64,000 nucleotides of DNA from Salinimicrobium sp. TH3 (GCF_026676115.1 NZ_JAPONB010000002.1:434001-498000); one strand, 5' to 3'; counted from the stretch's first letter, positions 50,020-59,140 are shown. Program-made: numbers and translations. Notes: generated from the letters alone by a model not told the origin.

Positions 50020-51051
50020 ATGCAACTGTACAATAAATTAAGCGCTAAAGAAAGGGAGGCTCTACTTGAGGAGGCCGGGGAAGACCGGCTTACGCTCTCT
50101 TTCTATCAGTATGCAAAAATTGGAAATCCAGACCTTTTCCGAAATCATCTTTTTATCGCCTGGGACCAAATGGAAGTCCTGGGAAGGATCTACGTGGCTC
50201 ACGAAGGTATCAACGCTCAACTTTCTGTTCCTGCCAAAAACTTCGGAAAATTTAAAGAATTTCTTGACGGGATCTATTTCCTGGAGAATGTTCGCCTTAA
50301 CATTGCCATAGAACACGATATCAAATCTTTTCTTAAGCTGAAGGTGAAAGTACGCGATAAGATCCTCGCAGATGGTCTCAATGATGAGACATTTGATGTG
50401 ACCAACAAAGGAGTGCACGTTGACGCAAAATCATTTAATGAACTTTTGGACGATCCAAACACCATCCTGGTGGATATGCGTAACCATTACGAGAGTGAAA
50501 TTGGCCACTTTAAAGGCGCAATGACACCCGATGTTGATACTTTTAGAGACAGTCTTGACCTTATTGAAGAAGATATTAAAGATCACAAGGAAGATAAGAA
50601 CCTTGTAATGTACTGTACCGGCGGAATTCGCTGTGAAAAAGCCAGTGCCTATTACAAGCACAAAGGTTTTCAAAAGGTTTATCAACTTGAGGGAGGGATC
50701 ATTGAATATGCCCGACAGGTACAAAACCAGAACCTGGAGAATAAATTCCTCGGGAAAAATTTTGTTTTTGATCATCGGCGTGGGGAACGCATAAGTGAAG
50801 ATGTAATTTCTAATTGTCATCAATGTGGAAAACCCTGTGATGTACATGTGAATTGTGCCAACGAGGCATGTCACCTGTTGTTTATCCAGTGTGAAGAATG
50901 TTCGGAGCAAATGAACACCTGCTGTTCGACCGAATGTAAGGACATTGCAGCACTGCCTTATGAAGAGCAAAAAGCCTTGAGAAAAGGCAAGGGAAACAGC
51001 AATAAGATCTTTAAAAAAGGGCGTTCTGAGGTTCTTAAATTTAAGAACTGA
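50020..51051 (+). CDS. trhO: Oxygen-dependent tRNA uridine(34) hydroxylase TrhO (rhodanese-like, YceA)
   Basis: Hydroxylates U34 of certain tRNAs to ho5U, using O2. 343 residues: an N-terminal acylphosphatase-like UPF0176 domain (FLSPGTKWK is a shadow frame; the real frame has YVAHEGINAQLSVPAK), a rhodanese domain with the active loop YCTGGIRCEKAS near residue 205, and a cysteine-rich C-terminus (CHQCGKPCDVHVNC; CEECSEQMNTCCSTEC) that probably binds zinc. The C-terminus is typical of the longer TrhO proteins of Bacteroidota. It is monocistronic with its own promoter. Confidence 0.92.
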   Translation: MQLYNKLSAKEREALLEEAGEDRLTLSFYQYAKIGNPDLFRNHLFIAWDQMEVLGRIYVAHEGINAQLSVPAKNFGKFKEFLDGIYFLENVRLNIAIEHDIKSFLKLKVKVRDKILADGLNDETFDVTNKGVHVDAKSFNELLDDPNTILVDMRNHYESEIGHFKGAMTPDVDTFRDSLDLIEEDIKDHKEDKNLVMYCTGGIRCEKASAYYKHKGFQKVYQLEGGIIEYARQVQNQNLENKFLGKNFVFDHRRGERISEDVISNCHQCGKPCDVHVNCANEACHLLFIQCEECSEQMNTCCSTECKDIAALPYEEQKALRKGKGNSNKIFKKGRSEVLKFKN

Positions 51052-51168
51052 CAATTAGTTACTCAAGAACACGTTCCATAAATAATGGTATATTTACCTC
51101 AATAGTTTTTAATAACGTCACAATTCGGGAACGGGATATTCTGTGCCCAGAATTTCAATATATATAAT

Positions 51169-52323
51169 ATGGGATGTAGTAGTTGTGCTACCGGCAAAGA
51201 CGGTCAGCCAAAAGGATGTAAGAATAATGGGACCTGCGGGACCGATGGTTGTAATAAGCTTTCGGTATTCGACTGGTTATCAAATATGGAGCTTCCGCAA
51301 GGTATGGAAGCCTTTAATATAGTGGAAGTACGTTTTAAGAACGGCCGGAAACACTTTTTTAAGAATACAGAAAATTTAAGTTTAAGTATAGGTGACGTGG
51401 TAGCTACAGAGGCTTCCCCGGGACACGATGTGGGCGTAATATCTTTGGTGGGAGAATTAGTGCGCGTGCAAATGAAGAAGAAAAAGGTGCGACAGGACAG
51501 CCCCGAAGTGCTAAAAATATATCGAAAAGCCACCCAGCGTGATATAGATATTTGGCAGGAAGCGCGTGAGCGGGAGGAGAAAATGAAAGTCCGCGCCCGT
51601 GAGATCGCTATTCGCCTTAATCTTCAAATGAAGATAAGCGATATTGAATTCCAGGGAGATGCTTCAAAAGCCACTTTTTACTATACTGCTGAAGAAAGAG
51701 TTGATTTTAGGCAACTTATCAAAGAATTTGCAAGAGAATTCAACACGCGAATTGAAATGCGGCAGATCGGCTTCAGGCAGGAAGCTTCCCGTCTTGGGGG
51801 GATTGGTTCCTGTGGAAGGGAATTGTGTTGCTCTACCTGGCTTACCGATTTCCGAAGCGTAAATACTTCCGCAGCAAGATATCAGCAACTTTCGCTTAAC
51901 CCTCAGAAACTGGCAGGACAATGCGGCAAGCTGAAGTGTTGCCTCAACTATGAACTGGATACTTACCTGGATGCCCTAAAGGATTTTCCTAAGACAGAAG
52001 TAAAGCTGTACACAAAGAAGGGTACTGCAGTGTGTCAAAAAATAGATATTTTCAAAGGATTTTTGTGGTATGCCTATGAGGGCGACTGGAGTAACTGGCA
52101 TACGCTTACTGTAGAACAGGCGAATACAATTATTAAGGCTAATCAAAAGAAGGAGCCCGTAAATAGCCTGGAAGAATTTGCGGTAGAGGTACAGCAGGAA
52201 GAAAAACCAGACTATCACAATGTGGTAGGGCAGGATAGTCTTACCCGTTTTGATTCTAAAGGAACAGGGAAGAAAAAGAGAAAGAACAAACGCAAAAAGA
52301 GAAAACCTCAAAAGGATGGATAG
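51169..52323 (+). CDS. ricT: PSP1 domain protein, RicT/YaaT-like, with N-terminal cysteine cluster
   Basis: A 384-residue PSP1-family protein. In Bacillus, RicT (YaaT) joins RicA and RicF in an iron-sulfur complex that steers RNase Y and competence or sporulation. The PSP1 domain holds RQIGFRQEASRLGGIGSCGR, ELCCSTWL and QCGKLKCCLNYELD. The first 30 residues have cysteines at 3, 6, 17, 23 and 28, a probable extra metal site. The C-terminal tail is strongly basic (KKKRKNKRKKRK). RicA/RicF are not nearby. Its end overlaps gldH by 8 nt, which ties an RNA or DNA-handling protein to gliding. Confidence 0.87.
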   Translation: MGCSSCATGKDGQPKGCKNNGTCGTDGCNKLSVFDWLSNMELPQGMEAFNIVEVRFKNGRKHFFKNTENLSLSIGDVVATEASPGHDVGVISLVGELVRVQMKKKKVRQDSPEVLKIYRKATQRDIDIWQEAREREEKMKVRAREIAIRLNLQMKISDIEFQGDASKATFYYTAEERVDFRQLIKEFAREFNTRIEMRQIGFRQEASRLGGIGSCGRELCCSTWLTDFRSVNTSAARYQQLSLNPQKLAGQCGKLKCCLNYELDTYLDALKDFPKTEVKLYTKKGTAVCQKIDIFKGFLWYAYEGDWSNWHTLTVEQANTIIKANQKKEPVNSLEEFAVEVQQEEKPDYHNVVGQDSLTRFDSKGTGKKKRKNKRKKRKPQKDG

Positions 52324-52810
52324 AGTATCTGTTTTCATACTCTTTGTGGGAGTTTTGCTTTTTGCATCCTGTGACAAAACCCGGGTTTATGATGAATACG
52401 AGTCTATCAACAGTGAATGGCATCGGGATTCGATTGTGAAATTTAATTTTGAAGCGCCAGATACCCTCAATAATTATAACCTGTTTATCAATCTCAGGAA
52501 TAATTCAGACTACGACTTCAGCAACATTTATTTAATTACAGAACTTAACTTTCCTAATGGTAAAGTTATGAGCGATACCCTTCAATATGAGATGGCTGCG
52601 CCTACGGGAGAATGGCTTGGCACGGGCTTTGGTGATGTAAAAGAAAGTAAGCTTTGGTATAAAGAAAATTTGAAGTTTACAGAGCCTGGAGAGTATAGTG
52701 TAAACATACAGCAGGCCATGCGTAAGCGGGACAGTGTACAGGGGATTGAAAATCTTGAAGGTATTACTGAAGTGGGTTTTAGAATAGAAGACATTAAACA
52801 ACAACAATAA
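52316..52810 (+). CDS. gldH: Gliding motility lipoprotein GldH
   Basis: A 164-residue outer-membrane lipoprotein needed for gliding motility and chitin use in F. johnsoniae. The signal is MDRVSVFILFVGVLLFASC with the lipid cysteine at residue 19, followed by DKTRVYDEYES. The family landmarks WHRDSIVKFNF, FINLRNNSDYDFSN and PTGEWLGTGFGDV are present. The frame is open from 52250, inside ricT, but the ATG at 52316, preceded by AAAGG, gives the right lipobox. PBP1A follows after 6 nt, the usual flavobacterial order. Confidence 0.92.
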   Translation: MDRVSVFILFVGVLLFASCDKTRVYDEYESINSEWHRDSIVKFNFEAPDTLNNYNLFINLRNNSDYDFSNIYLITELNFPNGKVMSDTLQYEMAAPTGEWLGTGFGDVKESKLWYKENLKFTEPGEYSVNIQQAMRKRDSVQGIENLEGITEVGFRIEDIKQQQ

Positions 52811-52816
52811 TAATAG

Positions 52817-55156
52817 ATGGCAAAAACATCTGAAAAAGCAAAAAAAGAGACTGATAAAAAAAGAAATTACAGTCGCTATAAATCCTGGTTTTGGACAATT
52901 TTTGCAATAGGAATTTCGGCAATTGTACTCCTTTTCTTGCTGGGAAGCTGGGGGGTGTTCGGTACTATGCCCACTTTTGAAGAACTTGAAAATCCTGAAA
53001 CGAATCTGGCAACAGAAATTTTCTCTTCAGATGGAGAGACCCTTGGAAAGTATTACAATGAAAACCGTACTCCGGTTAAATACGACGATCTGCCTCAACA
53101 TTTAGTAGAAGCCCTTGTGGCAACCGAAGATGAGCGTTTTTACGAACACTCGGGAATAGACGCACGGGGAACTTTGCGTGCTGCTGTTTTTCTGGGAGAA
53201 AGAGGTGGTGCAAGTACTATTTCTCAACAGCTCGCTAAACAATTGTTTACCCAGGATGTATCTCAAAGCTTCGTGGGACGGGTTTTGCAAAAATTCAAAG
53301 AATGGATTATTGCGACCAGGCTGGAACGACAGTATACTAAAGAAGAGATCATCACTATGTATCTCAATAAGTATGACTTTATTTATCAGGCGGTAGGAGT
53401 AAGATCGGCTGCGAAAATTTATTTCGATAAAGAACCAAAAGATCTAAGACCTGAAGAGTCTGCTGTTCTGGTGGGAATGTTGGTTAATTCGGCATATTAT
53501 AATCCAGTACGGCGCCCCGAATTAGTTGAGCAGAGAAGAAATACTGTTCTGGGGCAAATGGAAAAGAACGACTACATCACCGAAGAGGAAAAAGATTCGC
53601 TTCAGCAAATTCCAATGAAGATCAAATTTACACCACAAGGGCATGATGAAGGTATTGCAACATACTTTAGGGTTTACCTGCAGGGCTTCATGAAAGACTG
53701 GATCGAAAAGAACCCAAAGCCCGATGGAAGTGAATATAATATTTACCGCGACGGATTAAAGATCTACACCAGTATCGACAGCCGCATGCAGGAGTATGCC
53801 GAAGAGGCAGTGCAAATGCATATTGCAAATCTTCAGAAGGAATTTGATAAGCAGAACAAGAACAATAAAACAGCTCCTTTTAGGGATATTTCAGAAGAGG
53901 AGATCGATAAACTTATCACAGATGCAATGCGTCGCAGTGAACGATGGAGAATTTTAAAGGATAAAGGTTTATCGAATGATGAGATCAGGAAGTCTTTTGA
54001 TACCCCAACCAAAATGGAGATCTTCTCCTGGAAAGGGAATATAGATACTACGATGACTCCCCGTGATTCCATCTATTATTACAAATCTTTCTTCCAGGCC
54101 GGGATGATGTCTATGACTCCGCAAACCGGAGAAGTTAAAGCCTGGGTGGGAGGAACTAACTTTAAGCACTTTAAATACGACCATGTAAAACAGGGAAAAA
54201 GACAGGTAGGATCAACATTTAAGCCTTTTGTTTATGCCACCGCAATTGACCAGTTGCACCTGTCACCTTGCGATACATTACCAAAAAGCCTTCATACCAT
54301 AGAAGCAGGTAAGCACGGGAATCAAAATGACTGGACGCCAAAAAACAGCGGGGGCAAAGATGATGATTACGTAGGAATGGTTAGTCTTAAGAGAGGTTTG
54401 GCAGAATCTATCAACACTGTAACTGCCAGGCTCATTGATCGTACTGGCCCCAAGCCTGTAATTGATCTTGTAGGAAAACTAGGTATTGACACTAAAAATA
54501 TTCCTGAAGTTCCTTCAATTGCACTTGGTACGGCAGACCTGAGCGTATTCGAGATGGTTTCGGCCTACAGCACTTTTGTCAATGAAGGAGTTTATGTGAA
54601 GCCGGTAATTGTGACAAGGATCGAAGACAAGAATGGAACTATTCTCTACCAGCACGTGCCCGAAACCCGGGATGTTTTAAGTAAAGAAGCTGCTTACGTT
54701 ACCCTCAACCTTCTTGAAGGGGTTACGCAGTACGGTTCGGGAACAAGATTGAGAGGCGACTGGGCTGTGAATGACCCATACTACAAAAATGTGGTTACGG
54801 GATATCCTTATAATTTCCATAGGGAAGAAATTCCTATTGCAGGGAAAACAGGAACAACCCAAAATCAAAGTGATGGGTGGTTCATTGGAATGGTGCCAAA
54901 TCTCTCTACCGGAGTATGGGTAGGAGCCGAAGACAGGGCTGTGCACTTTGGTTCCATCAGGTACGGACAAGGAGCAGCAATGGCTCTGCCAATCTGGGGA
55001 ATCTATATGAAGAAGGTTTATAACGATAAAGACTTAAATATCGCTAAAGGAGCTTTTCCGCGGCCCGAAGTGGTGACAATCCAGACCGATTGTCAGGAGT
55101 TTGGACGTGGGGATGAGGATGATGTAGATCGCCTGCCAGACGAACTCGATTTCTGA
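52817..55156 (+). CDS. mrcA: Penicillin-binding protein 1A, bifunctional transglycosylase/transpeptidase
   Basis: Polymerises and cross-links peptidoglycan at the outer face of the inner membrane. 779 residues: a basic N-terminus, one transmembrane helix (IFAIGISAIVLLFLLGSW), a GT51 domain (EDERFYEHSGID with catalytic Glu; GGASTISQQLAKQLF; TRLERQYTKEEIITMYLNKY), and a transpeptidase domain with VGSTFKPF (SxxK), SIN (SxN) and AGKTGTT (KTG). Class A PBP of usual length. Joined to gldH by 6 nt and closed by its own terminator. Confidence 0.95.
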   Translation: MAKTSEKAKKETDKKRNYSRYKSWFWTIFAIGISAIVLLFLLGSWGVFGTMPTFEELENPETNLATEIFSSDGETLGKYYNENRTPVKYDDLPQHLVEALVATEDERFYEHSGIDARGTLRAAVFLGERGGASTISQQLAKQLFTQDVSQSFVGRVLQKFKEWIIATRLERQYTKEEIITMYLNKYDFIYQAVGVRSAAKIYFDKEPKDLRPEESAVLVGMLVNSAYYNPVRRPELVEQRRNTVLGQMEKNDYITEEEKDSLQQIPMKIKFTPQGHDEGIATYFRVYLQGFMKDWIEKNPKPDGSEYNIYRDGLKIYTSIDSRMQEYAEEAVQMHIANLQKEFDKQNKNNKTAPFRDISEEEIDKLITDAMRRSERWRILKDKGLSNDEIRKSFDTPTKMEIFSWKGNIDTTMTPRDSIYYYKSFFQAGMMSMTPQTGEVKAWVGGTNFKHFKYDHVKQGKRQVGSTFKPFVYATAIDQLHLSPCDTLPKSLHTIEAGKHGNQNDWTPKNSGGKDDDYVGMVSLKRGLAESINTVTARLIDRTGPKPVIDLVGKLGIDTKNIPEVPSIALGTADLSVFEMVSAYSTFVNEGVYVKPVIVTRIEDKNGTILYQHVPETRDVLSKEAAYVTLNLLEGVTQYGSGTRLRGDWAVNDPYYKNVVTGYPYNFHREEIPIAGKTGTTQNQSDGWFIGMVPNLSTGVWVGAEDRAVHFGSIRYGQGAAMALPIWGIYMKKVYNDKDLNIAKGAFPRPEVVTIQTDCQEFGRGDEDDVDRLPDELDF

Positions 55157-55189
55157 AAATAAAATAAAATTCTTCCGAATTATTTAGTA

Positions 55190-55228
55190 AAGGGTCCTTT
55201 GTATTGCAAAGGACCCTTAATTTTTTAT
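55190..55228 (+). terminator. Rho-independent terminator after PBP1A
   Basis: AAGGGTCCTTTG (55190-55201) with CAAAGGACCCTT (55207-55218), a 12-bp perfect stem, a 5-nt loop TATTG, then AATTTTTTAT. Confidence 0.88.
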
Positions 55229-55253
55229 ATATTTCGGAATAAAACTACCAACA

Positions 55254-55961
55254 ATGATCAATAAAACTGTAAAGGATGTTTCTGAAGCCCTTAACGGCGT
55301 TCATGATGGAATGACCTTCATGCTTGGAGGTTTTGGCCTTAGCGGGATACCCGAAAATGCCATTTCTGAACTGGTTCGTCTCAACCTGAAAAATCTTACC
55401 TGTATATCCAATAACGCCGGAGTGGACGATTTTGGACTCGGGCTGTTACTCCAAAAGAAGCAGATCGATAAAATGGTGTCTTCCTATGTAGGTGAGAATG
55501 CCGAATTTGAGCGCCAAATGCTTAGCGGGGAACTGGAGGTAGAACTTACTCCCCAGGGCACTCTCGCAGCCAAATGCCAGGCAGCACAACAGGGCTTTCC
55601 TGCGATCTACACCCCGGCAGGTTACGGTACTGAAGTAGCTGTTGGAAAAGAAACTCGAGAATTCGACGGAAAGATGTACGTTCTCGAGGAAGCCTATAAA
55701 GCAGATTTTGCTTTTGTAAAAGCGTGGAAAGGAGACAAGGCCGGAAATCTCATTTTTAAGGGGACCGCAAGAAACTTTAATCCGGTGATGTGCGGTGCGG
55801 CGACAATTACAGTAGCCGAAGTGGAGGAACTGGTAGAACCGGGTGAACTGGATCCAAATCAAATCCACATTCCGGGAATTTTCGTTCAGAGAATTTTCCA
55901 GGGGAAGGATTATGAGAAACGAATCGAACAAAGAACTGTTAGAAAGAAGGAAAGCGTTTAA
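55254..55961 (+). CDS. scoA: 3-oxoacid CoA-transferase subunit A
   Basis: Alpha subunit of a class I CoA-transferase, here most like succinyl-CoA:acetoacetate CoA-transferase, which activates or recovers acetoacetate. 235 residues with [51 protein letters not shown] and [20 protein letters not shown]. Normal length. Subunit B follows 71 nt later, the gap holding a low-complexity repeat. Confidence 0.93.
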   Translation: MINKTVKDVSEALNGVHDGMTFMLGGFGLSGIPENAISELVRLNLKNLTCISNNAGVDDFGLGLLLQKKQIDKMVSSYVGENAEFERQMLSGELEVELTPQGTLAAKCQAAQQGFPAIYTPAGYGTEVAVGKETREFDGKMYVLEEAYKADFAFVKAWKGDKAGNLIFKGTARNFNPVMCGAATITVAEVEELVEPGELDPNQIHIPGIFVQRIFQGKDYEKRIEQRTVRKKESV

Positions 55962-55994
55962 GCCTCTTCAGGAGTTTTGGAGAAAAATTTCATC

Positions 55995-56026
55995 TTCAAA
56001 TTTTCAAATTCACCAATCATCAAATT
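55995..56026. repeat. Degenerate TTCAAATT short tandem repeat
   Basis: TTCAAATTTTCAAATTCACC then AATCATCAAATT: about four TCAAATT units ending 6 nt before the ATG of scoB, in the place of a ribosome binding site. Confidence 0.45.
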
Positions 56027-56032
56027 AAAAAA

Positions 56033-56686
56033 ATGTTAGATAAAAACGGAATCGCAAAACGCATTGCACAAGAGGTAAAGGACGGTTACTACGTCAACCT
56101 GGGAATAGGTATTCCAACTTTGGTTGCCAATTTCGTGCGGGATGATATAGAGGTAGAATTCCAGAGTGAAAACGGAATTCTTGGAATGGGGCCTTTCCCA
56201 TTCGAGGGAGAAGAGGATCCCGATCTTATTAACGCAGGGAAACAAACCATCACGGCTTTACCCGGAGCCAGCTTTTTTGATTCGGCTATGAGCTTTGGAA
56301 TGATTAGAGGTCAGCATGTAGATCTTACCATCCTGGGCGCTATGGAAGTGGCCGAAAATGGAGACATTGCCAACTGGAAAATTCCCGGGAAAATGGTGAA
56401 AGGTATGGGCGGTGCGATGGATCTTGTTGCCAGCGCCGAAAATATTATTGTGGCAATGATGCACACCAATCGTGAAGGAGAGTCCAAACTTCTTAAAAAA
56501 TGTACTCTTCCGCTTACAGGAGTAGGTTGTGTGACCAAGATAGTAACCAATCTTGCTGTGCTCGAAGTAACAGATAAAGGTTTTAAGCTTCTGGAAAGAG
56601 CCCCGGGAGTAAGTGTAGAGCAAATTAAAGAAGCTACCGAAGGAACTTTAATTGTGGAAGGTGAAATCCCGGAAATGAATTTATAA
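56033..56686 (+). CDS. scoB: 3-oxoacid CoA-transferase subunit B
   Basis: Beta subunit, 217 residues. It contains YYVNLGIGIPTLVANFV, the catalytic SENGILGMGPF with Glu in SENG, GMIRGQHVDLTILGAMEV and GAMDLV. With subunit A it forms the heterotetramer. The operon ends here, followed by a GACCT-type double hairpin. Confidence 0.93.
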   Translation: MLDKNGIAKRIAQEVKDGYYVNLGIGIPTLVANFVRDDIEVEFQSENGILGMGPFPFEGEEDPDLINAGKQTITALPGASFFDSAMSFGMIRGQHVDLTILGAMEVAENGDIANWKIPGKMVKGMGGAMDLVASAENIIVAMMHTNREGESKLLKKCTLPLTGVGCVTKIVTNLAVLEVTDKGFKLLERAPGVSVEQIKEATEGTLIVEGEIPEMNL

Positions 56687-56690
56687 TAAA

Positions 56691-56780
56691 AGACCTGCAG
56701 GGTTTTTAAAACCTTGTAGGTCTTCTTTGTAAAAAAAATGTGCTTCAGACCTACAAGGTCAAAAGGAGACCTTGCAGGTC
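56691..56780. repeat. GACCT(A/G)CA(A/G)GGT double-hairpin element
   Basis: Four 12-13 nt arms alternate in orientation: AGACCTGCAGGG (56691-56702), CCTTGTAGGTCT (56712-56723), AGACCTACAAGG (56747-56758) and CCTTGCAGGTC (56770-56780). Arms 1-2 and 3-4 fold as hairpins, and arms 2 and 3 are perfect inverted repeats. Likely also terminates scoAB and the convergent gene. Confidence 0.7.
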
Positions 56781-56805
56781 AATTTCAATTCGTAATATTT
56801 CAGGA

Positions 56806-57168
56806 TTAATCCAATATAGAGGTCGAATGTTTTTCAAGATTCACAAGAAAATCTATGGCTTCATGCAGGGGTAACAACTTTCCGCGGGAATTTACCTGCG
56901 AAAAATACTTGTGCCAGCCTGCCTCTTCAATTCCGTGTTCGAATTTTTCTACTGCTTCCTCATTTGGTAATTTCCATAAAGCCATGTAGCGGTAATCGCT
57001 TCGGTATGGCGTGTGCTCATCATTCATGGCCCAACCAAGATTCTCTACTCCGCCGCGGCTCATATCATTTATAGCATCACTTACTTTGTTCATATATGCA
57101 CGACGATCTTCTTTAGAAAGATCCATCCATTCCTTAGTTACATTCCATTGTTCCACATATAAATACAT
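56806..57168 (-). CDS. Small conserved protein (DUF6616-like)
   Basis: A 120-residue cytoplasmic protein with LYVEQWNVTKEWMDLSKEDR near its start and RYMALWKLPNEEAVEKFEHG in the middle. The shape suggests a dimeric alpha-beta-barrel (ABM-like) fold. I think it has the family label DUF6616, from memory. Function unknown. It stands alone on the minus strand, between the GACCT hairpins and a perfect palindrome (57204-57222). Confidence 0.72.
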   Translation of the reverse strand: MYLYVEQWNVTKEWMDLSKEDRRAYMNKVSDAINDMSRGGVENLGWAMNDEHTPYRSDYRYMALWKLPNEEAVEKFEHGIEEAGWHKYFSQVNSRGKLLPLHEAIDFLVNLEKHSTSILD

Positions 57169-57203
57169 AATTGGCTGTTTTAATTATACAAAATTCAAGA
57201 ACC

Positions 57204-57222
57204 TCAAAAATGTCATTTTTGA
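57204..57222. repeat. TCAAAAATG-type palindrome, copy 3
   Basis: TCAAAAATG-T-CATTTTTGA, a perfect 9-1-9 inverted repeat 36 nt upstream of the start of the preceding minus-strand gene. Sixteen identical bases with the core of the terminator at 19019-19057. Confidence 0.6.
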
Positions 57223-57279
57223 ACTCTCTCTCTTAAATATACTAAAAGTTTGTAACGCAGCCGGATAAATAACAGTTCC

Positions 57280-58002
57280 TTAAGGAATCTCAATATGCAT
57301 GATCTCACTCTCCTCAAGCAGCGGTTCCTGTCTTAATCTAAGGACCACCTGGGCAATGGCTACCACATCCCTTTCGCAGTAAGACACTATTCTATCCACG
57401 TCTTCTTCCTCATAATAAACTTTACACACCTGGCTGCCGTCAATGTCTTCCTTGGGAGAAGGAATCCCCAGAACATTGCACAACAGCTTGAGAGAGGTAA
57501 AATGTTTGTAATCCCCGAATTTCCACAACTCCAGAGTGTCAAGATGAGGTACTTCCCAAGGCCTTTTTCCAAAGAGATTTAATTTGTTAGGCAACTCGAT
57601 GTTATGTATGAGCATTCTCCTGGCGATATAAGGAAAATCAAACTCCTTCCCGTTATGTGCGCACAGCAGGTGCTGAGGCTTTCCAAAGTGGCTTTCCAGA
57701 AGATCCTTAAAAGATGATAGTAGCTCCTTTTCTTCCCCGCAAAACGTGGTGGTTCTAAACGTCCTCTTCTCTCCCTGAAGAGCAAAATACCCTACAGAAA
57801 TACATACGATCTTCCCAAATTCTGCCCATATTCCGGCGCGATCGTAGAATTCTTCGGGAGTGAATTCTTCTTTACGCTGATATTTTGATTTGGATTCCCA
57901 TAGCTTCTGTTTTTCTTCAGAAAGCTGGGCAAATGTGGCATTTTCAGGAACTGTTTCAATATCGAGGAACAGTAGATTGCGGAGTGAGATTTTCTTGATC
58001 AT
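57280..58002 (-). CDS. 3'-5' exonuclease, DEDDy type (DnaQ-like, PolB-type domain)
   Basis: A 240-residue exonuclease of the RNase H-like fold. Exo I LDIETVP (Asp14, Glu16), Exo II AHNGKEFDFPYI, and Exo III CERD with preceding Tyr (SYCERDV) are all present. No polymerase domain. It may process DNA or RNA; the Bacteroidota branch is uncharacterised. The ATG at 58002 lies 47 nt inside the upstream serine hydrolase gene, in another frame; a later start would destroy Exo I, so the overlap is probably real. Last gene of a five-gene operon. Confidence 0.85.
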   Translation of the reverse strand: MIKKISLRNLLFLDIETVPENATFAQLSEEKQKLWESKSKYQRKEEFTPEEFYDRAGIWAEFGKIVCISVGYFALQGEKRTFRTTTFCGEEKELLSSFKDLLESHFGKPQHLLCAHNGKEFDFPYIARRMLIHNIELPNKLNLFGKRPWEVPHLDTLELWKFGDYKHFTSLKLLCNVLGIPSPKEDIDGSQVCKVYYEEEDVDRIVSYCERDVVAIAQVVLRLRQEPLLEESEIMHIEIP

Positions 58003-59140
58003 TTGCTTGAAGAGTATTTAACACCTCCTCAAGATAAAAATAAAAATCGTTCGGGTGTTCTTTGTCTTCGGGAACTTCGCCGCCTTCATGCCCCAGGCGT
58101 ACAATGATGAGATCCTTCTTCGGAAGTACAATCACATATTGTCCCAGAATTCCGCGGAGGTAAAACACTTCCTGTCCCATAAATTCCTCCAGCCAGATTC
58201 CCAATCCATAATGCGGATAATCCTCCAGCTGTGGCCTAATTGATGCTGCCACATAAGCCGAATCCAGAAGTTGTTCTCCTTCCCATTTGCCGAAGTCATT
58301 GTAAAGCTTTCCAAAGCGAGCGAAGTCCCGAGCATTGGATGATATGCAACAAAAAGCCTTTTCCATGCCGCTTTCCTCACTGTCCAGCTGCCAAAGAGCG
58401 TAATTTTCCATGCCCATAGGTTTCCAGTAGCTATTGCTCAAATATTCTGATACATTATTACCTGTGGCTTTTTCCAGGACCATTGCCAGCAACTGTGTGT
58501 TTCCACTCAAATATTTAAATTTTTCCCCCGGCTCTTCTACTAATTTTAAATCCAGGATCATTTCCCTAATATCGTCATCAAGATAGGCCTGGATGGTCAT
58601 CGAGAAAGGATTATAATAGCTTTCATCCCAGTTTAGACCCGAGGACATGGAGACGAGGTGGTGCAGCGTAAGTCTTTCATCAAACTGCGGAAAAAAATCT
58701 GCCACAGGCTGATCCAGGCTTTTCACATGCCCTTCAAAAATGGCTTTTCCCAGTAGGGCTGCTACCAGGCTTTTTGCCATTGAAAAGGAATTGGTATGTG
58801 AATATGGACCATATTCTTTAGAATAACTTTCATGCAGGATGCTGTCATTTTTTATTATGAGGAAAGCTACTGTTCCTGCTTCCTCATTCTTTTTCTGTAA
58901 TCCTTCTGAAAGTGAGAATGTGTTGTAGTTCTTATGCCGTGGCCAGGGCTGTGGATTTCCTGCTTCGATCTTTCGGTTGTCGAAGAACTTGTAGTCGTCT
59001 ATATGAGCGCTAAGATGGCCTTGAAGATAGCTGGATTGGATTCCTTTAAAAATATAATCGAATTCAAACAAAAAAGCAGCTCCTACAAAAAGTACCGAAA
59101 ACAAAAGGATGGAAAAAATGCCCTTTTTTAAACCTCTCAT
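57956..59140 (-). CDS. Serine hydrolase, beta-lactamase / class C penicillin-binding family
   Basis: A 394-residue protein with one N-terminal membrane helix (IFSILLFSVLFVGAAFLF) anchoring a periplasmic domain of the class C beta-lactamase/esterase superfamily. The SxxK nucleophile is SMAKS near residue 133, and YLSGNTQ near 210 fits the Tyr-x-Asn motif. Likely an esterase, amidase or D-alanyl hydrolase rather than a true beta-lactamase. ATGA overlap with the upstream ogt gene (59137-59140). The C-terminal 15 residues run through the start of the exonuclease gene. Confidence 0.85.
   Translation of the reverse strand: MRGLKKGIFSILLFSVLFVGAAFLFEFDYIFKGIQSSYLQGHLSAHIDDYKFFDNRKIEAGNPQPWPRHKNYNTFSLSEGLQKKNEEAGTVAFLIIKNDSILHESYSKEYGPYSHTNSFSMAKSLVAALLGKAIFEGHVKSLDQPVADFFPQFDERLTLHHLVSMSSGLNWDESYYNPFSMTIQAYLDDDIREMILDLKLVEEPGEKFKYLSGNTQLLAMVLEKATGNNVSEYLSNSYWKPMGMENYALWQLDSEESGMEKAFCCISSNARDFARFGKLYNDFGKWEGEQLLDSAYVAASIRPQLEDYPHYGLGIWLEEFMGQEVFYLRGILGQYVIVLPKKDLIIVRLGHEGGEVPEDKEHPNDFYFYLEEVLNTLQANDQENLTPQSTVPRY

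Noticed and set aside
50431-51054. 207-codon antisense frame in trhO
   Set aside because: Mirror of the conserved rhodanese and cysteine-rich parts; hydrophobic only because of antisense codons.
55446-55931. 161-codon antisense frame in scoA
   Set aside because: Shadow of the conserved CoA-transferase gene.
57956-58002. Frameshift or sequencing error joining serine hydrolase and exonuclease
   Set aside because: Both proteins have complete motifs and normal ends; a simple overlap explains the data, and the two families are not known as fusions.
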